Shown here one piece after another: positions 27,701 to 35,549 of a DNA stretch of 64,000 bases. Position numbers and translations under genes: made by a program. Each line of letters starts with the position of its first letter. Position 1 is the stretch's first letter. The stretch covers positions 186,001 through 250,000 of the forward strand of contig CALSNJ010000001.1 in the NCBI GenBank assembly GCA_943787745.1, read 5' to 3'. Source of the DNA: an uncultured Alphaproteobacteria bacterium (GTDB lineage: Bacteria > Pseudomonadota > Alphaproteobacteria > UBA6615). The notes under the pieces are model-generated. The model had not been told where the DNA came from. It did no database searches and saw only the letters and a list, made by a program, of their open reading frames with translations.

Positions 27701-30556
27701 AGCGGGACGGCAATATCAGGTGATGATGCGGTCGCCGTGTTGGAATTCGGGGCTCAGGTTCCGACACCTGGGGGCACGGGTTTTGGTCCCACGATCACGA
27801 GTGATGCATTCGATGGTCAGGCAGGCGATACCGTTCGCTTCGTATACGAGCTTTCGTCGAGTGGCGATTATGCGAGAGGCAATGGTTACATTCGCGATGC
27901 GGACACTGGTGCCATCGTCCAGACCATTTTCGATTACCAGACACCTTTCAGCGGTTCGACAGGTGTCCAGCAGGTTGACTTGACGCTTGCGCAGAGCGGC
28001 GAGTTCATCATCGACTTCCGTGTTGGATCCTATGACGCAACCTTCGGCTATTATGTCGGAGCAAAGCTGGAGCTTGGGTTTGCGGGAATTATCCGTGATG
28101 GCCTGTCGGAGGACACGCCATTCACCTTCGCCGGCGAGGAGTTCCTGTCGGGTGTGACCGATATCGACGGCGGCGCCCCGGTGCTTCACAGCGTTTCTGC
28201 GACAAGCGCCAACGGTGCGAGTGTCGTGATCGTTGCCGGGGATGTGGTTTACGACCCCTCCGGTGCGCTCGATCATCTGGCAGCAGGCGAAGAACTGATT
28301 GATACCTTCGAGTTTACCGTTTCCGATGGGAATGGTGGCTTCGATACCGCGACAGCCAGCATCAAGGTGATCGGCGAAAACGATGGCCCTGTTGCGGTCG
28401 CTGACAGCAACTCTGGTTCAGAGGGCAATGAGAGCATTGCTTCAGTTGCCATCACAGGCGATGTGCTGGCTAATGACACTGACGTTGACAGTGCGAGCAG
28501 TGGTTTCACGGTCACAACTGCCGGCGTCATCACAGGCAGCTACGGCACATTGACGCTGAATGCCGATGGTACGTATTCCTATGCAATCGACGACAGCAAC
28601 GCTGCTGTTGATGCCTTGAATGTAGGCGACAGCCTGACGGAATCATTCAACTACACGATGAGCGACAATCAGGCGGGCAACCCGTTGACGTCGTCATCGA
28701 CTTTGGAGATCACGATCAATGGCACGAATGACGCGCCGGTTGCACAGGATGTGACACTTGAGGTGAACCAACTCGGAAATGGTGGTTTTGATCTTGCGCC
28801 CGACTTCGGCGGGTGGAATGTGGATACCTCCCTATCGAACATGACCAGTGGGTTCGGGAATGCAAATATCGATCGCAGTGGTAATTTGCTCGGTGGAGAC
28901 GATGCCGTCGCCGTCTTGGAGTTTGGAGGGCAAGTCCCTAGCCGTTATGGGACAGGTGAAGGCCCAACGATCACAAGCGATCCCTTCGATGGCCAGGCAG
29001 GTGATACGGTTCGCTTTGTCTACCAGCTGTCGTCTGGTGGCGATTATGCGAGAGGCAATGGTTACATTCGCGATGCGGACACCGGAGCCATTGTCCAGAC
29101 GATCTTCGATTACCAGACACCATTCACTGGTTCGACCGGTGTGCAGCAGGTTGATCTGACGCTTGCCCAGAGTGGTGAGTTCCTGATCGACTTCCGCGTC
29201 GGTTCCTACGATGCGACCGGCGGATATTATGTCGGTGCGAAACTGGAGCTCGGATTTGCGGGAATTATCCGCGAAGGGGTTTCGGAGGATGAGCCGTTTA
29301 CCTTTGTGAGCTCGGAGTTCCTTTCCGGGGTGACCGATGTTGATGATGGAACAGCCGTTCTGGACAGCGTATCTGCAACCAGCGCGAACGGTGCCAGTGT
29401 TGTGATCGTCGGCGGGGATGTGGTCTACGATCCGTCTGGCGCCCTCGACCATCTGGCGGCGGGAGAGCAACTGGTTGATACCTTCGAATTCACTGTCTCT
29501 GACGGGAACGGTGGCTTTGATACCGCAACAGCCAGCGTTACCGTGATCGGTGAAAACGATGCACCTGAGGCAGAAGCGGATAAAACAGCGATCATCGCCG
29601 ATGATGCGGGTGAGGTTTCACTTAACATCCACGCTCCGACCGATGTTGATGGCGACACTCTTGCTGTGACGGTGACAGGAGTGCCCACGGGCGTTGGGCT
29701 GGTTCTGCTCAACGGCAGTACGGTTGTGAATGGTCAGGTGATGAGCGTGGCTGATCTCGTCAGTTTGACCTTTGATGCATCTGGAACTCCGGGCGCCAGT
29801 GGTGGCTTTAGCTACTCGGTGTCAGACGGGAATGGCGGTGTGGACGCGGCGAATATCTCGATTGATCTGATAGACGGGGTAACCTCAACCTTCGAGTATG
29901 TTGGCTCGTACAGGGTTTCGGACGGACCAATTTGGACGAGTAACCCGGAGGTCTATTCCGCCAAGGAAGCTGCAGCTTTGGTCTTTGGGGGGCAAGCCGC
30001 CGACTACACTATCTCCATCACCGATTCGACCGATCCGGGAACCGTAACGGGTACCGGTTGGTACGATGCTTGGGGTGCGCCATGGTCGGTACGTGATGAT
30101 GATTTCCAGTTGGACAGCGGCGGCGCGGGCTACAACAATCCGGGTGGTTCGAATAGCGCGATATCGGCCTATGTTCGCGACCATGTTGACACCACCAAGG
30201 TCAATTATGCATGGCGCTCTGGCGAAGAAGGCGTGGACCAGACTTTAACGGGTGGCGCGGGAAGTGACGTCTTGGTTGGCGGCGCCGGGGATGACAGCCT
30301 CACAGGTCTGGGGGGCGATGACCTCTTCGTGTTCAGGGACGGTTCCGGTGATGACACCATTACTGATTTTACGGCTGGTATTGGTACTGACGATAAGATT
30401 GATGTCAGTGATTTCGGTCTTAACAATCTCGCCGATCTCCTTGCTTCGTCGAACGATGTTGGTTCGAATACCGTTATCAATCTGGATGGAAATGATAGCC
30501 TGACCCTCATCGGTGTTCAGGAGTTCCAACTGCACGAGGACGATTTCCTGTTCTAG
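24797..30556 (+). CDS. giant RTX/VCBS repeat protein, probably type I-secreted adhesin or matrix protein
   Basis: 1,919 residues from the ATG at 24797, which has a ggggaga site. Residues 18-165 are RTX calcium-binding nonapeptides (GGxGxDxLxGG), interrupted by Gly-Ser-rich inserts at about 118-132 and 169-227, a third RTX patch following at 230. Then come VCBS-type repeats (starts about 336, 455, 564, 815, 1199) ending in NDAP. Between them lie a DUF642-like domain (675-814; NSSFETDLSGW) and two copies of a larger module (917-1198 and 1313-1590). The C-terminus has RTX repeats again (1816-1860) and ends HEDDFLF, typical of type I secretion signals. No HlyBD/TolC genes are nearby. Surface adhesion or biofilm is the usual role of such proteins. 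Confidence 0.85.
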   Translation: MAKSKKIKGTKSDDNIQGTGGVDKIDARHGDDVVHAGGGSDKVKGGKGEDTLYGEAGDDYLDGGKDNDYLDGGAGNDRLKGGQGEDELQGGLGDDTLTGGSGADTLFGGEGNDKLFGDGSGSGSGRGSGSGEASFNDYLDGGAGDDLIVGGAGDDTLLGGEGNDSLYGDGMGSGSGSHGGRGSGSGSGGRSGHGSGSGGGRGKKGKGSGSGSGSHDHHGSGSGDGEGVTFNDYLDGGAGDDLVFGQQGDDTGYWYMQENLGATDAYDGGTGTDALVFALTYGEAADAGVQADLAGFDAFLALNSNPNTDNGATYNFTSFATLDLTDWEGYSVELINTGPTANADTGATDEDTVLVVSDVADGLLNNDTDPDHLDVLTVTGFDATSQFGAGVTVNPDGTYSYDATSAAFLQALAVGETALDTFSYTISDLAGVESTSTVTIEVTGVNDAPMITDGGDIAGDVQEDVTLTFTGDLDSTDVDNGATAEWSVANSAGTYGSLAVDGSTGTWTYTLDNNATNVQALAAGESHDEEFTVVVTDDQGATDTQTVTVTVTGTNDAPIITDGGDVAGDVQEDTTLTFTGDLDSTDVDNGATAEWSVANSAGTYGSLAVDGITGTWTYTLDNNADNVQALAAGESHDEEFTVVVTDDQGATDTQTVTITVNGTNDAPVIASSATASITNSSFETDLSGWTVTGNGVDRVGGWEASDGSVSLDLNAFNPGGIQQSIATEAGATYTVTFDLAGNPGQQTIKTLDVSADGTSQTYSFDNAGTSATNMGWVTQSFTFVAVDDSTLLSFDSLVPSGAWGPALDNVQITRDGYNVQEDATQSVSGDLDSTDVDNGATATWSVAGSGAGTYGDMSVDSNGTWTYGLRNADANVQALAVGETHDETFTIVVTDDKGATDTQTVTVKVTGTNDAPVAQDVTLEVNQLGNGGFDSLPDFDGWNVDLSLTNATLPNGSSFYYSTAVVDRSGTAISGDDAVAVLEFGAQVPTPGGTGFGPTITSDAFDGQAGDTVRFVYELSSSGDYARGNGYIRDADTGAIVQTIFDYQTPFSGSTGVQQVDLTLAQSGEFIIDFRVGSYDATFGYYVGAKLELGFAGIIRDGLSEDTPFTFAGEEFLSGVTDIDGGAPVLHSVSATSANGASVVIVAGDVVYDPSGALDHLAAGEELIDTFEFTVSDGNGGFDTATASIKVIGENDGPVAVADSNSGSEGNESIASVAITGDVLANDTDVDSASSGFTVTTAGVITGSYGTLTLNADGTYSYAIDDSNAAVDALNVGDSLTESFNYTMSDNQAGNPLTSSSTLEITINGTNDAPVAQDVTLEVNQLGNGGFDLAPDFGGWNVDTSLSNMTSGFGNANIDRSGNLLGGDDAVAVLEFGGQVPSRYGTGEGPTITSDPFDGQAGDTVRFVYQLSSGGDYARGNGYIRDADTGAIVQTIFDYQTPFTGSTGVQQVDLTLAQSGEFLIDFRVGSYDATGGYYVGAKLELGFAGIIREGVSEDEPFTFVSSEFLSGVTDVDDGTAVLDSVSATSANGASVVIVGGDVVYDPSGALDHLAAGEQLVDTFEFTVSDGNGGFDTATASVTVIGENDAPEAEADKTAIIADDAGEVSLNIHAPTDVDGDTLAVTVTGVPTGVGLVLLNGSTVVNGQVMSVADLVSLTFDASGTPGASGGFSYSVSDGNGGVDAANISIDLIDGVTSTFEYVGSYRVSDGPIWTSNPEVYSAKEAAALVFGGQAADYTISITDSTDPGTVTGTGWYDAWGAPWSVRDDDFQLDSGGAGYNNPGGSNSAISAYVRDHVDTTKVNYAWRSGEEGVDQTLTGGAGSDVLVGGAGDDSLTGLGGDDLFVFRDGSGDDTITDFTAGIGTDDKIDVSDFGLNNLADLLASSNDVGSNTVINLDGNDSLTLIGVQEFQLHEDDFLF
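26142..26795 (+). repeat. 327-bp tandem VCBS repeat
   Basis: Two adjacent units of 327 bases (109 residues, offset 26161 to 26488) are nearly identical at DNA level, including long exact stretches such as that around aacagtgcgggcacttatgg. The low divergence suggests recent duplication or ongoing gene conversion. Confidence 0.85.
27541..29560 (+). repeat. 1,194-bp spaced duplication of the large carbohydrate-binding-like module
   Basis: Module copy 1 (27541-28390) and copy 2 (28735-29560) share the phrases GDTVRFVYELSSSGDYARGN / GDTVRFVYQLSSGGDYARGN and RDADTGAIVQTIFDYQTPF exactly or nearly. The copies are offset by 1,194 bases, with a VCBS domain between them. More diverged than the 327-bp repeat. 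Confidence 0.8.
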
Positions 30557-30579
30557 AGTTTCCGCATGAGAATGAGAAA

Positions 30580-30606
30580 GGGGCCTCCTTGGGAGGCCCC
30601 TTTTTT
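30580..30606 (+). terminator. rho-independent terminator of the RTX gene
   Basis: GGGGCCTCC, a 3-base loop, GGAGGCCCC and then TTTTTT form a textbook intrinsic terminator 24 bases after the stop. Confidence 0.95.
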
Positions 30607-30702
30607 ATGATCTCTATTTCACGATGATGCAGCTCAGGCCGTTCGTGATACGATTTTCTGCAGATTGCAAATGAGTGGAGTCCGCTTGTCTTTCGCATTG
30701 AC

Positions 30703-31326
30703 CTAGCGCAGCGGCGAGAATGGTGCCGCAAACAGCAGTTTGTTGTCCTGGGTGACAATCGCGCCCTTGGGTGACCCCTTCGGCGGCCAGACACCCTTCG
30801 CCAAGCCGTCCTCACGCACCTGCTGGCGATGTTCGAAGCTCTTGTAGGGCCAGATGTGGACGTATTTGTTGAGGTTACCGACATCGGTGTGCATCGCCAT
30901 GGCGCAGGGGGAGAGTTCCTTGCGCGCCTCAATGGCGTCTTCCCAGCCCTTGATGATGCCGGGCATCGTGCCGTTGTTGACCGTGTAATAGCGGTACTCG
31001 AACAGCGGTCCGTGTTCCCCGCTCAGGAACTCGGTCATGAACGGGAAGGGCCGAAAGATCTCGCTGTTCATGTCATGGATCATATCGGTGACGGCGGGCG
31101 GCCAGACACCGCTCGCGACCGCTTCAGCGCGGATGGCGTCGCGCTCTCCGATGTCCTTGTAGCCCCAGATGTGCATGACCTCGTTGAGCGGCCCGACCTC
31201 GGACGTGAAAAAAGCGGCCAGCGGTGACAATTGTTTGCGGCCGTTCTCGTAAGCCTCTCCGAACGCATCCAGAAAACTCGGAACCATGCGTGGCTTCAGA
31301 CGGTAGGTGCGGACTTCGTAGATCAT
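30703..31326 (-). CDS. NIPSNAP-family protein with two NIPSNAP domains
   Basis: 207 residues from the ATG at 31326, after a cgccccggggggaac leader. The first NIPSNAP domain begins at YEVRTYRLKPRMV and contains GPLNEVMHIWGYKDI; the second begins at FEYRYYTVNNGTM and contains GNLNKYVHIWPYKSF, so the protein is an internal duplication. Bacterial NIPSNAP proteins are ferredoxin-fold (dimeric alpha-beta barrel) proteins of unclear function often found in catabolic gene clusters. Last gene of the minus-strand operon with the Rieske, amidohydrolase and hydrolase genes. Confidence 0.82.
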   Translation of the reverse strand: MIYEVRTYRLKPRMVPSFLDAFGEAYENGRKQLSPLAAFFTSEVGPLNEVMHIWGYKDIGERDAIRAEAVASGVWPPAVTDMIHDMNSEIFRPFPFMTEFLSGEHGPLFEYRYYTVNNGTMPGIIKGWEDAIEARKELSPCAMAMHTDVGNLNKYVHIWPYKSFEHRQQVREDGLAKGVWPPKGSPKGAIVTQDNKLLFAAPFSPLR

Positions 31327-31493
31327 GTTTGTTCCCCCCGGGGCGTGGATGTTTTGATTGTGCCTCGTTTTGTGGAAATGAGGGTAAGGGTTTAGGGCCG
31401 TCGACGGCAAGATCACGGAAGATTTGGTGTTGTTGGGTCTGTGACGGTTGGGCGTTGCTCTGATGGCCAGGAAGACTAATCAGAAAAGGTGGT

Positions 31494-31811
31494 TTATGTG
31501 AGGAGCCACACATAACGACCGCGGACCTCAAGCTGAATCGGGGGAAGGGCTTCCCCTTTGCAGGGTCCGAAGACACATTTTCCGTCCAGATCGAACAGGG
31601 CACCATGGTTGGCGCAACGCAGGTACTTGCCGTCCGGACTCATATAATCGTCGGCATTCCAGGGCAGAGGCACACCCATATGCGGACAGGCATCTGCAAA
31701 ACCGCGCACGGTGTCGTCGTCCCGGTATACGATAATCTTGCGACTGGTTTTCCCAAGATCGACACGATAGCCGCGGGCCGTCCGGTCGGGGATTTCGGCA
31801 AGGGCCCCCAA
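31494..31811 (-). CDS. small Rieske [2Fe-2S] protein
   Basis: 105 residues from a TTG start; the only upstream in-frame stop lies at the end of the amidohydrolase gene, so a slightly longer form cannot be excluded. The Rieske ligands are CPH near residue 42 and CxxH in LRCANHGALFDL, as in ferredoxin-type Rieske proteins. The C-terminal part ends IQLEVRGRYVWLL. No signal peptide or membrane anchor is seen, so it is probably a soluble electron carrier for an oxygenase or dehydratase. It lies between the amidohydrolase and NIPSNAP genes. Confidence 0.85.
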   Translation of the reverse strand: MGALAEIPDRTARGYRVDLGKTSRKIIVYRDDDTVRGFADACPHMGVPLPWNADDYMSPDGKYLRCANHGALFDLDGKCVFGPCKGEALPPIQLEVRGRYVWLLT

Positions 31812-31865
31812 CCGGACCGGTCTCGCCGACCGGGTTGTGTTGCGCGAATTGGCGATGGGTTCGTC

Positions 31866-33140
31866 CTAGGCGGCTTGTCGAATCCATTCGGGCAGAAGGT
31901 CGGACACGGGCTGATACAGTTTGCCCTTGCGCATCGTCACGACGGGTGTGAACCGGCGCGTTCCCTTGAACTTAACGCCAGCGCCGTCTGCGAAAGTGTA
32001 GCGACCGGACGTCATTTTCAGAACAGAGATATCGGCGGTGCGGCCGGTCTGGAGGCTGCCCATCGTGTCTGATTTGCCCATCATGGCAGCGGCGTTGGAC
32101 GTTACCATGGCGACAACATGTTCGAGCGGGATACCGATGGCCATCATTTCGGCCATGCAATGAACAAGGCTGAAAGTCGGGGAGAAGGGGACGGTATCGT
32201 CCACCACATCGGGTTCCTCATCGGGTCGGAACTGACCATTCACGTTGTAAGCGGATTCTGCGCGCGCATTGTAACCGTGCAAATCGGCACCGAGTGTGTC
32301 GGGAATGATACCGGCCTCCATTACCGCAACAGCGTTCTCGTAGCTGAAATGCGAACCCCGACCGACATCGAGCTTCATGCCCCGATTGACGGCTTCCAGC
32401 AGGACCGGGTGGACCTTGCCCTTTGAGACGAAGCCGCCGTCGTGACGTGTAAACGGATGGGCCAGAATGTCACCCTCACTGAGTACCGGCACGATCTCGC
32501 TGACGAGTTTTTTGATATCGACAGCCTTGCCGTTCTTTTCCGGCCAGAGTGTTCCAAGATGGATGTACAGCGGTAGCCCGGTGGCTTTTGATGCCTTCTT
32601 GGCTTTTTTCAGGGATTTCATGCCCCAACGGGAGTAGCCGCCGGGTTCGGCATGGATTTTGAGGCCGCAGATCAGGTCCGGGTTCTCGGCATAACTCTGC
32701 TCGATGGCCCCAACATCAATTCCGACCGGTCCATACAGGTCGACATATTTGTGTCCGTAGAGCCCGCCCGCCAGATAGGACGACAGGAAGCATCGGACAT
32801 CGGTTTTGGCCGGCTCGGCGATAAATTTGTCAAACCCGCCAACCGTCAATGGGCTGGGTCCGCCCTGATCGCAAACCGATGTGACACCGGAATAAACACC
32901 CACAGCGTCGGGGTTGAGGCCAAATTCACCGCTGACATGTTCGAAGATATGCCCGTGTGTGTCGATCAGGCCGGGCAGGACGAGATGACCTTTGGCATCG
33001 ACGATTTTCTTGCCTTGTTTGGCAGACAGGTTCTTGTCGATGGCAACGATTTTACCGCGATTGACCGCGATGTCGGCGACACCGTCGGTACCTGTGGCGG
33101 GATCAATGACGCGGCCGCCTTTGATGATGGTTTCAAACAT
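31866..33140 (-). CDS. metal-dependent amidohydrolase / dihydroorotase-like
   Basis: 424 residues from the ATG at 33140. The amidohydrolase metal site begins LPGLIDTHGHIFEH (HxH). Further residues that may bind metal are in LKIHAEPGGYS and YIHLGTLWPEKNG, then HPFTRHDGGFV and LGADLHGYN. A Lys in this position is typical of the binuclear dihydroorotase/hydantoinase-like subgroup that contains poorly characterised D-amino acid or N-acyl hydrolases. The C-terminal part has the typical composite beta-sandwich with GRTADISVLKM. It is in an operon with an alpha/beta hydrolase (20 bases upstream) and a Rieske protein (54 bases downstream). Confidence 0.83.
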   Translation of the reverse strand: MFETIIKGGRVIDPATGTDGVADIAVNRGKIVAIDKNLSAKQGKKIVDAKGHLVLPGLIDTHGHIFEHVSGEFGLNPDAVGVYSGVTSVCDQGGPSPLTVGGFDKFIAEPAKTDVRCFLSSYLAGGLYGHKYVDLYGPVGIDVGAIEQSYAENPDLICGLKIHAEPGGYSRWGMKSLKKAKKASKATGLPLYIHLGTLWPEKNGKAVDIKKLVSEIVPVLSEGDILAHPFTRHDGGFVSKGKVHPVLLEAVNRGMKLDVGRGSHFSYENAVAVMEAGIIPDTLGADLHGYNARAESAYNVNGQFRPDEEPDVVDDTVPFSPTFSLVHCMAEMMAIGIPLEHVVAMVTSNAAAMMGKSDTMGSLQTGRTADISVLKMTSGRYTFADGAGVKFKGTRRFTPVVTMRKGKLYQPVSDLLPEWIRQAA

Positions 33141-33160
33141 GTGTCTGGCTCCTGAGCATG

Positions 33161-33952
33161 TCAATTTGTGGCCGCATAGTGTTGCGACAGGAAAGTATCG
33201 ATTGTTTCGTAGAACGCTTCGGGTTGTTCGGCCGGGATGATGTGTCCGGCCCCGGGCATCTCGACCAGCTCTGCGCCCGGGATATGTGTTGCAACTTCGC
33301 GCACAGCATTGGGCGGTGTCAGGGTGTCTTCGAGGCCGGCGATCACGAGGGTGGGGAGATCGAGTTTTTCGAGGCCGCTGCGATAGTCAAAGTCACTGAG
33401 TGCGGCCATCGCCGAGATCAGTGGTTCTTGGGGTTGCGCGGTACGGGCTTGGATGAAGGTATCGATATAGTCCGGATTTGCGGTGCGGAACCCTTCGGAA
33501 AAGATCGATGTTGCAGCAATTTCGGCACCTGCGCGCGCACCGCTCTTGCGCATGCTTTCAAGACGATCAGACATATTTGCAGACGTGTCCGGTGACGCGC
33601 GGCACGTGGTGCTGACAAGCACCAGGCACGAGACGAGCTCGGGCGCCGCGATGGCCAGTGCCTGCGCCACCATTCCGCCCTGAGACAGGCCGACAATGCA
33701 GCCGGGTAAGGCTGAGACCGCTTTCAATGCACCCGCCCAATCATCCGCAAAATGCGTCATGGTGTAAGGGCCGTCCGGTTTATCGGACAGGCCGTGCCCG
33801 CGGCTGTCCCCGGCGAACGTGCGGTACCGGCCCGCATATCGGTTGAGCGCGGGCAACCACATTTCGTGGTCCCAGCCCAATCCATGGATGAAGGTCAGCG
33901 GTGGTCCATCGCCGGCGGAGACCATATGCATGTTGATGCCATTGGTTGCCAC
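33161..33952 (-). CDS. alpha/beta-fold hydrolase
   Basis: 263 residues from the GTG at 33952; an upstream frame is open to 34081 but lacks family similarity and includes low-quality sequence. The oxyanion HG motif is FIHGLGWDHEMW. The nucleophile elbow is GLSQGG (Ser), followed by an acid near TLVIAGLEDTLTPP and a histidine in MPGAGHIIPAEQPEAFYE. The pattern is like 3-oxoadipate enol-lactonase (PcaD) and similar hydrolases of aromatic catabolism. First gene of the minus-strand operon, divergent from the cyclase operon. Confidence 0.83.
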   Translation of the reverse strand: MATNGINMHMVSAGDGPPLTFIHGLGWDHEMWLPALNRYAGRYRTFAGDSRGHGLSDKPDGPYTMTHFADDWAGALKAVSALPGCIVGLSQGGMVAQALAIAAPELVSCLVLVSTTCRASPDTSANMSDRLESMRKSGARAGAEIAATSIFSEGFRTANPDYIDTFIQARTAQPQEPLISAMAALSDFDYRSGLEKLDLPTLVIAGLEDTLTPPNAVREVATHIPGAELVEMPGAGHIIPAEQPEAFYETIDTFLSQHYAATN

Positions 33953-34204
33953 GGACCTGGCAGTTGCGTGTCTGGAAGGGGCAAGGGTGTTCAATATCTG
34001 CTTCCCGGACTCGGCGTGTTTCCGTCGCCCGATCGCGACTGAAACAAAGTTGGCTATCACGGGAAATTCAGCAATTTCCATGCCATTGGAAATCGCTGGA
34101 ACTCTGGGTGCCGAAGGCCAGCCGGGCGAAATTGTGCCGCGCGATTGGGCAGCGGATGCTCAGGAAGTTTGCAGAGGTCGTTATTATAAGTACTGCATTG
34201 TGGT

Positions 34205-34217
34205 TCAATAGTATTGA
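34205..34217. promoter_or_regulatory. candidate IclR-type operator
   Basis: TCAATAGTATTGA is a perfect 6-1-6 palindrome lying 28 bases upstream of the -35 box. It resembles the half-sites of IclR-family operators (for example GTTCGATNATCGNAC of PcaU/PobR). The regulator would be the IclR gene at 38288. Confidence 0.4.
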
Positions 34218-34244
34218 GATGCGGTGTTTGTGGCTGAAAACGAA

Positions 34245-34273
34245 TTGACTGCATAATGGTGCAAACGTATCGT
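34245..34273 (+). promoter_or_regulatory. sigma-70 promoter of the cyclase operon
   Basis: TTGACT (34245-34250), a 17-base spacer, and TATCGT (34268-34273). Transcription would start near 34280 and leave an 80-base leader before the ATG at 34363 with its AAGGTGG ribosome binding site. Confidence 0.5.
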
Positions 34274-34362
34274 TATTGGGAATTTGGAAGGGTGCCCGGG
34301 TCAGTGCTGTGGCACGTTTCAGCGTCTTTTCGAAAAAATCAGAAAACCTAAAGGTGGGAAAA

Positions 34363-35199
34363 ATGATCAATGTTCGCGGCATAGATTTTCAGGAAAATCT
34401 CAACAACGACATGGGGGTTGAGTTCTACAACCTCTCACATCGCTTCGGTTATCAGTGCCCCAACTGGCCCTATTTCCGGGATGTGCAGATCGAGCGCATC
34501 CACTACATGGCCAAATCAGGTGTGCTCAGCCAGCGCATCGATACGACCATGCATGTCACCACTCATATTGATGCGCCGGCCCATGTGGTTCAGGGCACCC
34601 CCTTCATTGACGAGGTGCCGCTGCCGCACTTCTTCGGGTCCGGACTTGTGGTTTCGATTCCCAAGAAAAAGTGGGAGCAGATCACCGGTGACGACCTTGA
34701 GAAAGCCTGTGGCCATGCCATCCGCAAAAACGATGTGCTGATCATCAACACCGGCTGGCACAAGGTCTACGAAGACGGGGACTACTTCCCTTATTGCCCG
34801 GGCCTCGTGCCATCCGCGGCCGACTGGATGATCGAGAAAGGTGTGAAGGTTGTGGGTCATGACACCCAGGCCAATGATCACCCGCTGGCGACCGCGATTG
34901 GTCCGCACCGCAATGGTCCGCTGCTGCCGCATCTGGCAGACGAGTACAAGGAATGGTCGGGCGGTATCGCCTGGGATGAGGCTTTCCCGGAGTGGGAGCC
35001 TGTCCACAACAAGATCTTCAATGCCGGTATCCTGGGTATTGAAAACGTTGGTGGTGATCTCGATGCCGTAACCGGTAAGCGCGTGACCTTCGCCTTCTTC
35101 CCGTGGAACTGGGACCGTGGCGATGGCTGCATCATCCGGCTGGTCGCCATGGTCGATAAGGATCAGGGCTACCGGATCGAAGCGGGCGAGACGTTCTAA
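34363..35199 (+). CDS. cyclase-family metal-dependent hydrolase (kynurenine formamidase-like)
   Basis: 278 residues from the ATG at 34363 with an aaggtggg ribosome binding site. The cyclase/KynB-like motif HxxTHxDAPxH is present as MHVTTHIDAPAHVVQG, plus VLIINTGWHKV and a C-terminal FFPWNWDRGDGCIIR. The superfamily binds a metal and includes kynurenine formamidase, isatin hydrolase and polyketide cyclases. Isatin hydrolase is an attractive analogue because of similar length and context but cannot be confirmed. First gene of the plus-strand operon; its stop and the next ATG overlap (taatg). Confidence 0.85.
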   Translation: MINVRGIDFQENLNNDMGVEFYNLSHRFGYQCPNWPYFRDVQIERIHYMAKSGVLSQRIDTTMHVTTHIDAPAHVVQGTPFIDEVPLPHFFGSGLVVSIPKKKWEQITGDDLEKACGHAIRKNDVLIINTGWHKVYEDGDYFPYCPGLVPSAADWMIEKGVKVVGHDTQANDHPLATAIGPHRNGPLLPHLADEYKEWSGGIAWDEAFPEWEPVHNKIFNAGILGIENVGGDLDAVTGKRVTFAFFPWNWDRGDGCIIRLVAMVDKDQGYRIEAGETF

Positions 35200-35549
35200 T
35201 GCTGGTCAACCGTTACGCCGATGCCAAGGCCTATGAATCGCCCAATCATTGGGATGTTAAGGCCTTGCGCATTCAGGGGTTTGAGGACGGTGGCCCGGAA
35301 AACCAATGGGTGGGACTCTCGCAGTTCCTGCCCGGTGGTGGCGCGGGCCCCGACTCAACGCCTTTCGAGAAGGTCTATGTCGTTCTCGAAGGTGAAATGA
35401 CTGTCACGATCGATGGTCGCGATACCGTTCTGGGCGCAATGGACAGCTGCACGATCCCGGCTGGCGAAGTCCGTAAAATTGAAAATCGGTCGAACCACCT
35501 CTGCAAAATGCTGGTGGTGATGCCTTATCCCGAAGGAGGACGGCCATGA
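35199..35549 (+). CDS. cupin protein
   Basis: 116 residues, single cupin. It has FLPGGGAGPDSTPFEKVYVVLEGEM and the second-motif SCTIPAGEVRKIENRSNHLCKMLVVM. The metal-binding histidines of motif 1 are partly replaced (PDSTPFEKVYVV), so it may be a binding or isomerase-type protein and not a dioxygenase. Starts at the last base of the cyclase stop codon and overlaps the next gene by four bases, so the three are tightly coupled. Confidence 0.78.
   Translation: MLVNRYADAKAYESPNHWDVKALRIQGFEDGGPENQWVGLSQFLPGGGAGPDSTPFEKVYVVLEGEMTVTIDGRDTVLGAMDSCTIPAGEVRKIENRSNHLCKMLVVMPYPEGGRP

Larger units (their letters stand above)
33953..34362. other. shared control region of two divergent catabolic operons
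   Basis: 410 bases without a credible gene. It contains the palindrome at 34205-34217 and a plus-strand sigma-70 promoter at 34245-34273. The 33953-34081 part is open in the minus frame upstream of the hydrolase but shows no domain similarity. I see no clear minus-strand promoter. Confidence 0.5.
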
